Below, one piece after another: positions 35,130 through 45,602 of a stretch of 64,000 nt of DNA. Position 1 is the stretch's first letter, and each line of letters opens with the position of its first letter. The translations under genes and the position numbers were made by a program. The stretch covers positions 24,198 through 88,197 of the forward strand of contig MU130245.1 in assembly GCA_015039465.1 (NCBI GenBank), read 5' to 3'. Source of the stretch: Phlegmacium glaucopus (taxonomy: Eukaryota > Basidiomycota > Agaricomycetes > Agaricales > Cortinariaceae). The notes beneath the pieces were generated by a model. That model was not told where the DNA came from. It did not search any database and saw only the letters and a list, made by a program, of their open reading frames with translations.

Positions 35130-36000
35130 TTACTAAGTACCTTTCTCCCATCCCGACGCGCTACACCCTCAACTAAGGTGCATATACTCCGTTTTCTCAT
35201 TTTTGATTGTTTCTTTCAAGTACGTTATACTCATTCTTTACAACCTCACAACAGGAAGCCTCCTTCTCCTATCTCTCCCAGAGTCTCAACGTGCTACATA
35301 CCCTCAATTCTCCCATCCCGACGTGCTAAACCCTCAACCAAGGTGCGTATACTCCGTTTTCTCATTTTGGATTGTTTCTTTCAAGTACGTTACACTCATC
35401 CTTTATAACCTCACAACAGGAAGGCCTCCTTCTCCTATCTCTCCCCCGGGAGTCTCAACGTGCTACATACCCTCAACCAACACGCATATACCCCCGTTTC
35501 TCTGCTTGGATCCTTTCTCTCAAGCACGCTACACTCATTTTTTACGACCTCATGACAAGAAGCCTCTAAGAAGCCTCTAATCAAGTACCTTTTCCCATCC
35601 TAACACGATACATACCCTCAACTAATGTCCATATACCCTTTTTCCATCTTGGATCCTTTCTCTCAAGCACATCACACTCATTTTTTACGACCCCCCAACA
35701 AGAAGCCTCTAAATACCAAGTACCTTCTCCCATCCCACCACGCTACATACCTCAACCAACACATATATACGCCATTTTCTCATCTTGGTCCTTGGATCCT
35801 TTCTCTAAGCTCTCAAGCACATTACGCTCATTTTTTACGACCTCACGACGAAGCCTCTAAGAAGCCAAGTACCTTCTCCCATCCCAACAAGCTACATACC
35901 CTTGACCACCGTGCATATATCCTCTATTTTCTCATCTTGGATCCTTTCTCTGAGCTCTCAAGCACGTTACGGTCATTGCTACAACTTGAACCTTACGACT
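35130..36000 (+). repeat. Minisatellite of 120-160 bp units
   Basis: About six diverged tandem units. Each contains a CTTCTCCCATCCC start, a GCTACATACCCTCAACC segment, a GTTTTCTCAT segment, CTCAAGCACGTTACACTCAT and an AAGAAGCCTC end. Units differ by indels. It occupies the left subterminal part of the KDZ element. Confidence 0.85.
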
Positions 36001-36008
36001 CTTAAAGT

Positions 36009-37952
36009 ATGCACAACATAAATGGACCTTGTCAATGCCCTACTTGTAAAGGATACTTGGATGTATGTCTCGCCAAGGGTGGTAGATCACCAGGACTATA
36101 CTATATCCATGTATGTGTAAATATTTTCTTCAAATAGCTGGAACTAACAATGAATCTCAGTGTGCGCCGTGTAAATACCACTATACGTTCATGCCTGGTG
36201 ACATACCTGAGAGCCTGCCACTGTCTTCACCTCCTATTGGGTCATCGTCACAATTCATACTCTCCTCCTCCACTCCCTCATCCTCGACTTTGCCTACAAA
36301 AACCACATGTAGCACCAATAAATGCAAACGAGCATGCAACAAGCTCTGCGTGCGCAAGAAATGTAAGAAATGTTGCACTGCTGTTTCTGCTGGGATGGTG
36401 CCCTCTTGCAACGTCCCTAGCCACGCACGCAGTAGAACTCCACACTCATTTGCTCCAAATGCCTCTCAGTTCCTCCAAAGCACTGCCGGTACCTATGGGT
36501 TGGGACGCTCTCAGCCATTCACTCCAAATCCCTCTTGATCCCTCCGAAGTGTTGCCAACAACTATGGGTTGGGATGCTCTGAACCTGCTGGTGGATCAAA
36601 ACCCCAATATACAACTCTTTCGTGCTGATGAGGAGCGGAGAATAGAGGCCAGTCGCCTTCGAGCTGAGGAGAAGCAGCATGAGCGAGAAGATGCTCAAAT
36701 GGATGAGGCAATGGCTGCATCTCTCCATTCCTCACCCATGTTGGATGCCCCTTCTTACCCAGTCCAGCTTCCCCTCGTCGCACCTTCCTTGTCGGCTACC
36801 TCCTCTCTCTCAGGCTTACCCCCACCCCCACTAGCTCTTATCCCTTCATCATCTTCTATGTCATTAACTGTGTGGAAGCAACCAAAGGTCACAGGACATC
36901 TCGACAAGAACTGGAGGCGTGAACACAAGGACAGGTCTCGAGAGTTGATGGCTATGAGAGGCAAAGAGCAAGGTGATGCAGATATCCACTATCGGTTTTT
37001 GATTCTTATCTGGTTAGAGGTGGGTACTGTTATTCATGAACCTTGCACTGTTACTGACAATTTTCGGTCTTTGCAGAGTGGTACACCCCCAGAAGTACAC
37101 TCTGTCCAGGTTAATCGTTCTTCCTGGCCCAAGTGGAGACTTGACGGCTGCCTTGCAACCGTAGCAAAAATTGGGTTGGGTCCTTTTGACCTGTACAAGA
37201 GCTCACATCGGCATTGGATTCAAATCGACAACTCGTACTCCCATGTCATCAAAACTGATGATTACATTATCCTAAGGTGTCGAAACATGGTTTGCTATGA
37301 ATTTGAGGACCACTTTGCTCGTGTGACTACTAAGCCAACTCACCTGCGGCACAATATGCCAGGTGAACGTCGCAGCTTACAACCATCACTCAAACGCAAG
37401 GCGTCCACCTTGTTGTCGGATGAGATTGATGATGAGATCCTGGATCTCACCCTCACACCAAAACGAAGGTCACAGGCGCCTTCCTCTCCTCTCTCCTCGC
37501 AATCTCCATTAGCTCTCTGGTCACCTATAATCCAGGACCACCATCTTGATAACCCCCCATCTCCCATTCCTGCACGTATCGGCTCCTCAACTTGGCCTAT
37601 TATGATTACTGATTCACCTACCATTTCCGTGTCATCACGTCCATCTCAGCTATCAACAACCTTCCCTAGTCCATCACCCTCCATCGATCCTGCTGCCAAG
37701 TTTCCAGGTGGGATGTACATGATTGATATGCAAAATGGATTTCTTGCCATGGAGCGCTCAGATATGAAAGGTATGCCTATCGAAGACCGTTTGGAGGCAG
37801 CCTTTGGACGTCCAGTTATCTATCGAACATTTTCTGACGCACGTTCACGATGGAAGCTTGCACCTGAGGACAAAAAAAATGCAGGTGTTGCACTTGGTCG
37901 AACTCCCGCTGGGTTATGGTCTGTTGTTACTCGTCACTGGCCTAAGAATTAG
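36009..37952 (+). CDS. Cysteine-rich KDZ-element accessory protein
   Basis: Proposed exons are 36009-36110, 36161-36488, 36550-37019 and 37077-37952 (591 residues, frame kept throughout). Residues 9-41 form a possible GRF-like zinc finger (CQCPTCKG...GLYYIHCAPC). Near residue 90 there is a second dense cluster, CSTNKCKRACNKLCVRKKC. A charged helix follows (DEERRIEASRLRAEEKQHE). A conserved middle domain reads VNRSSWPKWRLDGCLATVAK and HRHWIQIDN, then comes a Ser/Pro-rich region. The C-terminus has a short globular part ending VVTRHWPKN. The second intron is proposed from a duplicated stretch and is less sure. It converges on the transposase within the same element, so a role in transposition or target choice is inferred. 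Confidence 0.65.
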
Positions 37953-38120
37953 ATGGATCTGTAACAATTTCTGCTCCCACATTCATTTGATATGTAGCAT
38001 TCATCATCGATTTGTATTCTAGATGTAATTCTAAGGTCTTTCCCACTTAGATTTGTAGCGTTAATTAATATGATTTGTATTCTGCCAGTGTATTTTCTAG
38101 ATGTACAAGTCTTGTATACT

Positions 38121-40445
38121 TTATAAAATCCAAGGGTTATGTCCTTCCTTCTCCAACTTCTTGAGTACCTCAGCATTCCGCAAACGTATCATCTCATCAA
38201 GAAAGAAATCAAACTTGTCAGGGAGCATTTCACGAATGATGGAATTATAACCACCCAGCCATCCATTTGTCTGTTCAGCAACAGACATATTAAAGAACCA
38301 CTTTCCGAGTTCATTCATCAGCTCAGGGTACATTGCAGGATTGCAGTTCTTCTGACAGTACTCGTGCGTCACCTTGTGCTTGTTCAAAAAATGCCAGACG
38401 TCAACACACATGCCTACGTCCTTGAACCACGGGTCCTTTGATGCATCGGCTTGTTGTTTTGCATCACAATTGGTGTCATAAAACACATGTTCAGGTTTAC
38501 GGGCGCCTGGGACTGAGAATGCATTTTTAAGCATAATCTAGGACAGCGAGCCAACCATGAGCGTCTTTGGTGATTAAACAATTCCACTGAGTACTCACAA
38601 GAAAATTAGAGACTGCCTCAGCACCATAAAATGTAGCGCGTGCAAATATTATCCCACAAGGTCGCACCAGGGTTTGCTCATTATGGGTCCTCCTCCGTCC
38701 AAACTGAGCCTTGAATTTGCGATTGCCAACTGCAGACTTGGTTGAGCATGGATCAGAATCTTCCACAACGCCAACCGAACCAGGGTTTTTCTCATTGAAA
38801 ATATCAACACGATTCTGGTTAATCTCAAACCATTCTACATGCTCTTGAACATCATGGGCAGGTATGTGCTCGGAGATTGTCAGGGAGTCTTGAGGATGAG
38901 AAATTTGGGCATGCTTCAAACGTTCTTTCAGAGTAAAGGCTGCTGTTCCCCGTTCTTTGTTTTTCTTCTCCATTTCTCGATGAAAACGGTCAGAGCATGT
39001 CTTGGACTCATCAGAAACAGGATGGTTGCAGCCAATAACTGCACATATTTCATGTTGGTCGAAATGGATGGTACAAAATCGGTGTTGATTATTTTGGAGT
39101 GGTTCAATGCAACGGAAAACACCACAACAAGGACGACCCATGCTGATACCATCTGCCACAATTGCTTGAACCTTTCCTAGACGAGTGATCAAAAGTGAGC
39201 GGTTTTAAATCAGTTAAGTTAGACATGAAACCACAAACTGGATTCGCCATTTTCCAAGTCATATACCCGCATACACTTATCACAGCAATGCCGAACCGCA
39301 TCTGGCTGTCCATTCAGGGCTATTCTTTTATTTCTTTCCCTCAATGCTGATTTAAAGCGATCGGTTTGGCTGCCTGTATGAGGTGCATGAAGGACCGTGC
39401 CTTGAGTTATGTGGTCATCGAGCAAGGATACTACGGTGAAGCCGTCCCAGACATGCTTTGTGTTCAAAAGACCTCCTAGTGGCCACCCTGACAGGTAATT
39501 TGATTGATCAGCTAGAGCAAGCTCATATTGTCGAGCAGCGTTTGTTGCTGAAAACCTGAAGAACCTAGTATTGACCATATTCTATCAAAGCAAATGATCT
39601 AGCTTACCATCCCAGAAGCATCTGGCTTGTCCACATCCGCACAACCCTAGTTTCGACAAACTGATGTTCCCCAACCAATACATAAGAAGGTATGCCAGCA
39701 TAGTAAGTGCGTATGCCACCGCATACGCTGAAGTTGTTATGATAGTTTGTCAGGCATTCTATGTACACCGTCGTAAGTTAGTCTTCACACAAATCAAGTC
39801 CAATGCCAATGCTTACGTGGACAGTAGAGATGGATATTCCATGCTGGTTGAACACCGTCAGAAAGAGTGTAGACCACTGCCCGGCGTTGCTCTTCTTTCT
39901 TCAATGGGTTTTCCTTGCTGCAGTGTGGGTTGATGCAGATATCGGTTGGTGGATACAGTGTAATCGCAGCTGTCATTTTATATTTAGTGGTGCAATAAGT
40001 ATGGTGCTTCATCGCCGTGCTCACTGATACCATATTCCCATCCATGTTCCTTGAATAACAAGTAGTCGTCTTTGCTTAACGGTGTGATTGGCATTGCCCA
40101 AATAAAATCTTTCAAGGCTGTCCAAAAGTAAGGTATGTGGTTGAAAGGAATCCCCAAGGCGGCGCTAAAGAAGCTCCTTGGACTGTCCGAGAGCTTATTT
40201 GGCGCGACACTGCTGTTGCTCTGTTCAATGGATTGCGGTTGGAGTATGTCTCTTTTTATATGGCCAGCAAGTCTTATAAAGGTAAGGAGACACTCTAAGG
40301 ATAGTGTGTGCAGCACATCATGATTTTGAAGCTGGTCGAGTAGATCAATTATGCGCATTGCAGCTACTAGTAGTATGTAAGACGCAACGCTGGTTTCATG
40401 AGCATTCCCAAAAGAGTACCTCGATCGCCGCATAGATCGCCGCAC
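38121..40445 (-). CDS. KDZ transposase with CxC5/CxC6 cysteine clusters
   Basis: Proposed exons, minus strand: 40445-40031, 39969-39817, 39758-39608, 39555-39239, 39176-38599 and 38537-38121. They sum to 676 residues with no stop. The CxC5-type cluster starts LYPPTDICINPHC and continues HLYCPQCLTNYHNNF and SYVLVGEHQFVE. The CxC6-type cluster is GRPCCGVFRC...FCTIHF...CAVIGC. The C-terminal KDZ part has FYDTNCDAKQQ, VDVWHFLNKHK, CNPAMYPEL and SVAEQTNGWLGG, then DFFLDEMIRLRN. The first ATG lies in the right terminal repeat (MRRSMRRS); the true start may be the Met at 40358. It is intact, so the element may be young or active. Family known from Agaricomycete KDZ transposons. Confidence 0.82.
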
Positions 40446-40480
40446 ATTGATGGCGCAGTTTCCAATCCAAACATGCCCTC

Positions 40481-40488
40481 ATTTAATC
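40481..40488. repeat. Target-site duplication ATTTAATC (right)
   Basis: Exact copy of 35005-35012, directly after the right terminal repeat of the KDZ element. Confidence 0.8.
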
Positions 40489-40652
40489 AGGTCTTCGCTG
40501 GCCGTCTGTTAGCCACTTATGATGCGTCAAAGACGCCATCCCCAATAGCTCGCCTGACCCCTGTTCTCATAGGTCTGTAACCCAATCCTTTTCAATGAAC
40601 GCGACCACGGATACAAAGAAAGAGGATCGCCCTGGAGACAAAAGGTCGCGGA

Positions 40653-41946
40653 TTGGATCCCCAGATATTCAAACCTGGTGACATTCCCCTCTCCTTTGAA
40701 GGATGGTTCCGCATGCGCGTGACAGATGACAAACCGAACGACCAAGAAACTTTCTTCATTCCGCCTCCGAAATATGCGCGTGCCTCTCTGTTTCCTTTTA
40801 ACCATGCCACTAGTCGCTGCCTGGCTTATCCTTACGAAGAGAACGTAAAGAATCGAAAGAATTCAAAGAAGTCTACAGTGGGTTTTCTGAAAGATTCATG
40901 GCAGGAGGATTCGCAGCGTACGGCTCGCGACGGAGTTATCTACCGGATGCTGAAGGAGCACGATGTCAATCATGTAGCATCTACACATTTGGGCGGCGAC
41001 GTTCCTGGGCTGGAGACGGAAACGCAAGAATGGATCGAGGAGCTCTCTTCAAAGTCAAAATGCTTGAAATGCAAAATGGTCTGCCATCGTATAATTTTGA
41101 ACACTGTCACTCAACGTTTACCTGGTGCAAAGTACTGCTTTCCTGTATTGCTGATGCGGTTGAAGGTCCGTGTTTTATCCATTTCTCTGGTTGGCAGTTC
41201 TAACGACCTCCCTACCAGGCGCTCAACAAGCCTACAAAGACGGTATATTACATCGCGATCTCAGCGCCGGCAACATAATGATCGTTAAAGATAAAGAGAC
41301 TCAAGAATGTGGAGGGCATTCTAATCGACTGGGGTATGTACCTACTGTGGAGGAAGCATGGAGGCGAACCACGTTCTGGACGTACCGTGGGTTACGATTC
41401 ATACGTCTAATTTTGTGGTTACTGACAGTCTATTATGCAGGGCACTTGGGCATTTATTTCGGCGAAAATCCTACAGAACGAAGGTATACGCTATGGGATG
41501 ATATAGAGTCTGCCTTCTGGGTCTTCGTCTACGAGGCTCTACTCTATCTGAAACATGACGAGGACCCTCGTCTTCTCTATGAACAGATGCAGGCCATCTT
41601 TTCCCATAACACTCGCCTCCAAGATGGGTCGGTAGTCGGCGAAGGTGAGCATTTTAGCACACTGTTTGGTTGGTCGAAGTAACGGGTTCTTCACCCAATT
41701 GGTGTCAACAAACTCCTGGACCAACTGGGAAAAGTCTTCATGGAGCGTTATCTCAAGAACGGTAAACCATCTTTCAATTTGGACGATCCTAATGAAACAT
41801 GGTTCTCTGAGCGCCTCCGGGAGGCGGCCACGAAGATGGAGCCTCTCTGCATCACTCCAACCGGATTCAAGTCGCCTATCAATGACTCTAATCCACCAGA
41901 TGGTCCTCTCTTCGAATGTCAGTATTACATCGTCATAAATTGCTGA
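40653..41946 (+). pseudogene. FK12, N-truncated FunK1 pseudogene, heavily decayed
   Basis: Leader remnants lie at 40510-40650. The open part starts near 40653 (MDPQIFKPGDIPL, founder deletion class). A ten-base deletion near 41110 removes the RDLST segment and shifts the frame. Exon 2 (41219-41386) keeps HRDLSAGN but has an inserted base, and the metal site reads DWG rather than DWD. Exon 3 (from 41441) has a deletion after LQNE, another shift near 41645, and a loss of sequence before LGKVF. It ends abnormally at about 41946. Its 5' region was split by the KDZ insertion. Confidence 0.85.
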
Positions 41947-42081
41947 ATACACAGGATTTCGCCACGCGAGGTCTCTAAATTTTAGGGTCCATATATGTGT
42001 ATTTTCTGAGTGATTAAAATTAAACTCGACAACTACGGGGATCAATAATATCGGCTCTTCTCATCAACGTTCAGTGACTGG

Positions 42082-43273
42082 ATGCCATTGGCATTTCTGC
42101 TCAAACGACAGCAATTCAGAGCATTGTATTATCAAAAACCATTAAACCGATCCCTCTCCTCGCTCATACTTCCCAAGTCTCGGCTAAAACCGCCAATGGG
42201 GAAGAAAAATTCAAATACTCCAGGAGAGGAATACCTATTACTGCTAACTCCTTCGTCAACACTAGGCATCGTAGACACGCACACACATGTGGCATCCACT
42301 TTTGAATACTATCGGGGAAGGTACAAGGAAGGGAAACATACGACTGTATGATTTCGTGCGCACGATGTACGAAGGACGGAATGTTGAGTCGATTGTGGAC
42401 GTTTGGTGTGAAGCGCCAGTGAGGAAACAATGGAAGGAGTTTGCGGATTCTGTGTTGACTCATAATGATAGGCAGACATTATGGGGCGGATTGGAGTATT
42501 GGTTTGTTATCGGTGCGTTCTCCCTTGTGTCCAGTCAGCACGGCTGATGATGACGGGTATTGAATAGGTGTCCATCCGTGAGTTCTTCATTGTCCTATGG
42601 TGCACTCAGGTTCGCTCAGAGAATCACAGTCACGATGCGAAATCTTACAACGACCAAGTGGAGAAAGACATGTGCGTGCAACATGTCTTTCTATCTATAC
42701 ATGTTGCCTTAGGAGCTCATCCACCATTTTTCAGCATCGAAGCCATCGCCCATCCCCGCTGTGTTGGATGGGGAGAAATGGGACTTGATTATCACTACGA
42801 CAACTCGCCTAGAGATATTCAACAGCGCGTTTTTGTACGACAGCTGAGACAAGCAGTGAAGTTGGCGAAACCGTTGACCGTTCATACTAGAGAAGCCGAT
42901 GAAGATACCTTGCGAATACTAAAGGAAGAGGCCACCGAGTAAGTCATTCGTCTCTCCTTTGATCCGCTTAATCTCATGATCTACTCGAGACCGACGCACC
43001 TTACATGGTTCCTGCTAATCTATACGAGTCAATCCCTGCAATAAAGGGCAAGAAACTTCCCATATGTCATACAGCCTGTCAGCGATGGTTCCATGGACAG
43101 CAGCTTTTGTAGCGGATGTGGCTGGCGAGAGACGGGATGCTGACAAAGTTATGGCTGATGTGAGGGAAAATTGTATGGTGTATAGATCACGCGTGGGGTC
43201 CGTCCGATTAAATGATGCTAGACATTGGGATAACGCGTTTGGCATTGCAGATAAGACGGACTCTTTGCCTTAG
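42082..43273 (+). pseudogene. TatD-family metal-dependent hydrolase, decayed
   Basis: The family is clear from DTHTH (metal site, about 42270), the GVHPHDAKSYND motif, GEMGLDYHYDNSPR, LTVHTREADEDT and LLETDAPYMVPANLYES. The gene is broken. The frame changes after YKEGKH near 42340. The stretch between EEATE (42942) and LLETDAP (42981), which should carry the HCF motif and the strand after it, is missing. Eight extra bases at about 43070 shift the frame before AMVPWTAAFVADVAGER. Introns at 42513-42567 and 42578-42629 are intact and leave a ten-base exon between them. TatD enzymes are 3'-5' exonuclease/deoxyribonuclease type hydrolases. Confidence 0.85.
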
Positions 43274-43627
43274 ACTACTCAAGGACAAGATCAGACGACC
43301 AACTACAGCGAAATCACGATATCTGTCTTCAAGTTGGCCATCAATATTGTAACGTTCAGCTCTCTACCACCGATAGATAACTCTCTCATGTCCTGTCTCA
43401 GCCGATGGCAGATATCTCCCCTATATGATCAAACTAGTACTTCTTTGTCAAACTCGTACTTTGTTGAGACAAGTCTCCGCAGTTCGTCCCCATGATGGTC
43501 CTAACTGGTAGGGGAAGCCGGAGAAGTCATGTGTTTTTTCATATAGTCGATCTATTGTGGACGACATATGGCAGTTTTGAATGAATCTTCTTGGCAGACG
43601 AGTACATCATAAAAATAGGCATATTAC
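43274..43627. other. Intergenic
   Basis: No gene or strong repeat recognised here. A stretch near 43565-43578 (ATATGGCAGTTTT) resembles part of the terminal repeat of the next element. Confidence 0.45.
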
Positions 43628-43926
43628 AGTCGTTTTCATATGAAACTGCCAACCCTCGTGGTTATTTATTTGGTTCTGATGTGCACTCAGGCACAGCATG
43701 AAGAGAGCTCAATCTTGGTGTTTGACTTTCCAAGCTTGCTCCGACTACCATCCGCTGGCGTATTTCTCTTGAAAGGTGAGGCCTGTGAGGTGCCATTGAG
43801 GACGCAGACAGGGAGCAGGGATGAGTATGGCGTAGACCCTTGTCACAGTAGTGATGGACCATGGTACAAATAATCACAAACAGGTTTTACAAAAATTCGG
43901 TTGGCAGTTTCATATGAAAACGACTA
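43628..43926. mobile_element. Small inverted-repeat element (MITE-like, 299 bp)
   Basis: The ends are near-perfect inverted repeats of about 27 bases (AGTCGTTTTCATATGAAACT and onward; 43629-43655 against 43899-43925). TA lies on both outer sides (43626-43627, 43927-43928), and the left end starts CAGT, fitting a Tc1/mariner-type MITE. Inside, a 77-codon frame (43640-43873) starts within the left repeat and opens with a signal-peptide-like MKLPTLVVIYLVLMCTQA. Coding is not established. Confidence 0.6.
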
Positions 43927-44153
43927 TATATTAAGAAAGAAGCCTAGAAGCACAAAGGGTGCTTTCATACAATCAAACTCGCGCGTAATACTCATAAAAC
44001 ATGAGAATTAGCGGGTGCAATGCGGCAGTAATCATGATTAACCATCTGTAGGTAATAGTATAGGGTCAAGTCTATTAGGGTGTATTCTAGACTCGTGACC
44101 AGTCCTTAGATGAGCGAGGATCGAAAACACTCGATATAAGGACTGAGGTCTTC

Positions 44154-44598
44154 GGGCATCACCGACGCTCTGTGAAAAGTAAAAGACCCTAAATAGGAAG
44201 GTACATTTTAGCAGAGAGCTTTGAGAGAGCTGCGACAGAATGTCGATGACGGTCACTCTTTCACTCCTCCTCTCACCGTTTGACATACACAACGCCTAAA
44301 AATCCATCTTTCCGAGCTAAGCTTTCTAAACAACAAGAAAATGTGCCTTTACACGACTCTGCAGAGCAGTTTCAGATGGATTGAAGCTTCTTGTAAGGGT
44401 TGACAAAGAATCCAGGATCTCATTGAGAGTCGGAAAATGATCAAAATAATCCATGGTATATAATTGAAAGAAGTATATTACATATCAGAGTAAGAAACAA
44501 AGAGTAATGAATCTAAGTTCTCGAGGTCTGCTTTACTCTGCTAAAATATACCTTCCTATTTAGGGTCTTTTACTTTTCACAGAGCGTCGGTGATGCCC
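44154..44598. repeat. 63-bp inverted repeats around a 319-bp loop
   Basis: The arms 44154-44216 and 44536-44598 match in 62 of 63 positions as reverse complements. They begin GGGCATCACCGACGCTCTGT at the outer ends. No target duplication is evident. It could be a MITE, or give a long hairpin RNA if transcribed. Confidence 0.8.
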
Positions 44599-44888
44599 TT
44601 ACGCATGGTCTATGTGTATTTATAGATAGTAACAAATATGAAAAAGGAAAGATGAAGGCCTGGTGAATTGTAAGGGATCATCATCTAGTGGCCGACGTGG
44701 GGCCAAAATATATAAGCGCTACTACTATTGATAACTGATCGTTATCGTTCACTACCGTCCAAAAAAAACAGATGGAAAGGTAAGGAAGTCACAGGGCTCA
44801 TCAAATCTCGATGAGAGTCGTATATTGGCCGAAGGGCCAGTAAAGGTCACGTGAGTGAAAAAATCAAGGTCCTTGATCAGAACATCGA

Positions 44889-45602
44889 TCAAGCGACGCG
44901 TAGCCGCCATTCGTCTGGCCGACGAGAGCTATTGATACCAAGAAACTTGGTATGGCCCATGAGGAAATCCACACGCTTCATTCCTCCGCGTTTCTCCTCG
45001 TCGTAGGCTCTGTTATTACGAAGTCGCTTATAACGCTTCTCGTATGCCCGAGTAGCTCTTCGCTGATCTTCCCGCGTTGGGAACATCTTGAATTCACCGC
45101 TGGTGATGTTCGCACGGAGGCTACGATACATGCAATCGAAAATGTCTTCGAGAGTGACGTATGAACCATTAGAAGCGTATACTTTGATGGTCCATGGAAG
45201 ATGTATCGAGGTGATTTTTAGGAACGGGAGAGGAGGTGTAGTGGCTGGTTGGCGGAGGGTTCGAGTTGAAAGGGAGTAGTTATTGCGAGTCATGATGGTA
45301 GAAGGATGTTCCCTCAAATCGTAAGTAACTGCAGACATGCCCAGGACTGGGTGAACATGAACTAGGCCTGTGTATTGCACAGACTTCGCGGGTTGAGTAT
45401 AGGGAGGATAGGACATCCCAAAAGGAAAAGGAGAAGGGCCAGGAAGGCCATAGCCGGTGGAAGGAGGAGTGATCACTGCTGGAGAAGCGGGAATGGAAGA
45501 TACAGGGATTCGTGGTGAATAGAATTTGTTTTCATACGCGAAGCGCACTGTTTTCGGCTTTGTGTAGGTAGGTACTGAGATTGGTCGTGTGCGGGCCGGC
45601 AT
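44889..45602 (-). CDS. DUF6699-domain protein
   Basis: Single-exon frame of 237 residues from the ATG at 45602; the frame is also open upstream to 45674. The N-terminal half is proline-rich and disordered-looking (MPARTRPISVPTYTKPKTV). The domain begins HPVLGMSAVTYDLREHPSTI, continues with TSIHLPWTIKVYASNGSYVT and LEDIFDCMYRSLRANITSGE, and ends with MKRVDFLMGHTKFLGI and WRLRVA. This is the order typical of DUF6699 proteins of Agaricomycetes (strand-rich, about 130 residues, ending in a DFL...F.G motif). Function unknown. It appears intact, one of few ordinary genes in the window. Confidence 0.78.
   Translation of the reverse strand: MPARTRPISVPTYTKPKTVRFAYENKFYSPRIPVSSIPASPAVITPPSTGYGLPGPSPFPFGMSYPPYTQPAKSVQYTGLVHVHPVLGMSAVTYDLREHPSTIMTRNNYSLSTRTLRQPATTPPLPFLKITSIHLPWTIKVYASNGSYVTLEDIFDCMYRSLRANITSGEFKMFPTREDQRRATRAYEKRYKRLRNNRAYDEEKRGGMKRVDFLMGHTKFLGINSSRRPDEWRLRVA

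Larger units (their letters stand above)
35013..40480. mobile_element. KDZ-type DNA transposon, about 5.47 kb, two convergent genes
   Basis: It is bounded by an 8-base direct repeat (ATTTAATC). The first about 60 bases (ATGTCTGG...CTGCGG...GCGCCGATCTGTGCGGCGAT in part) match, imperfectly, the reverse complement of the last about 60 bases (ATGTTTGG...CTGCGCC...TGTGCGGCGATCTATGCGGC in part), so these are terminal inverted repeats. Inside are a minisatellite, a plus-strand cysteine-rich gene (36009-37952) and the minus-strand KDZ/CxC transposase (38121-40445). Flanking sequence fits together as the 5' region of FK12 when the element is removed. Ends seen directly; class from the transposase. Confidence 0.82.

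Noticed and set aside
35178..36005. Frames across the minisatellite as a repeat protein
   Set aside because: Unit lengths are not multiples of three and the frame changes from unit to unit.
40031..40445. KDZ transposase N-terminus MRRSMRRS as certain
   Set aside because: This part lies in the terminal repeat, where the GCGGCGAT subrepeat makes RRS codons by chance; a later Met is possible.
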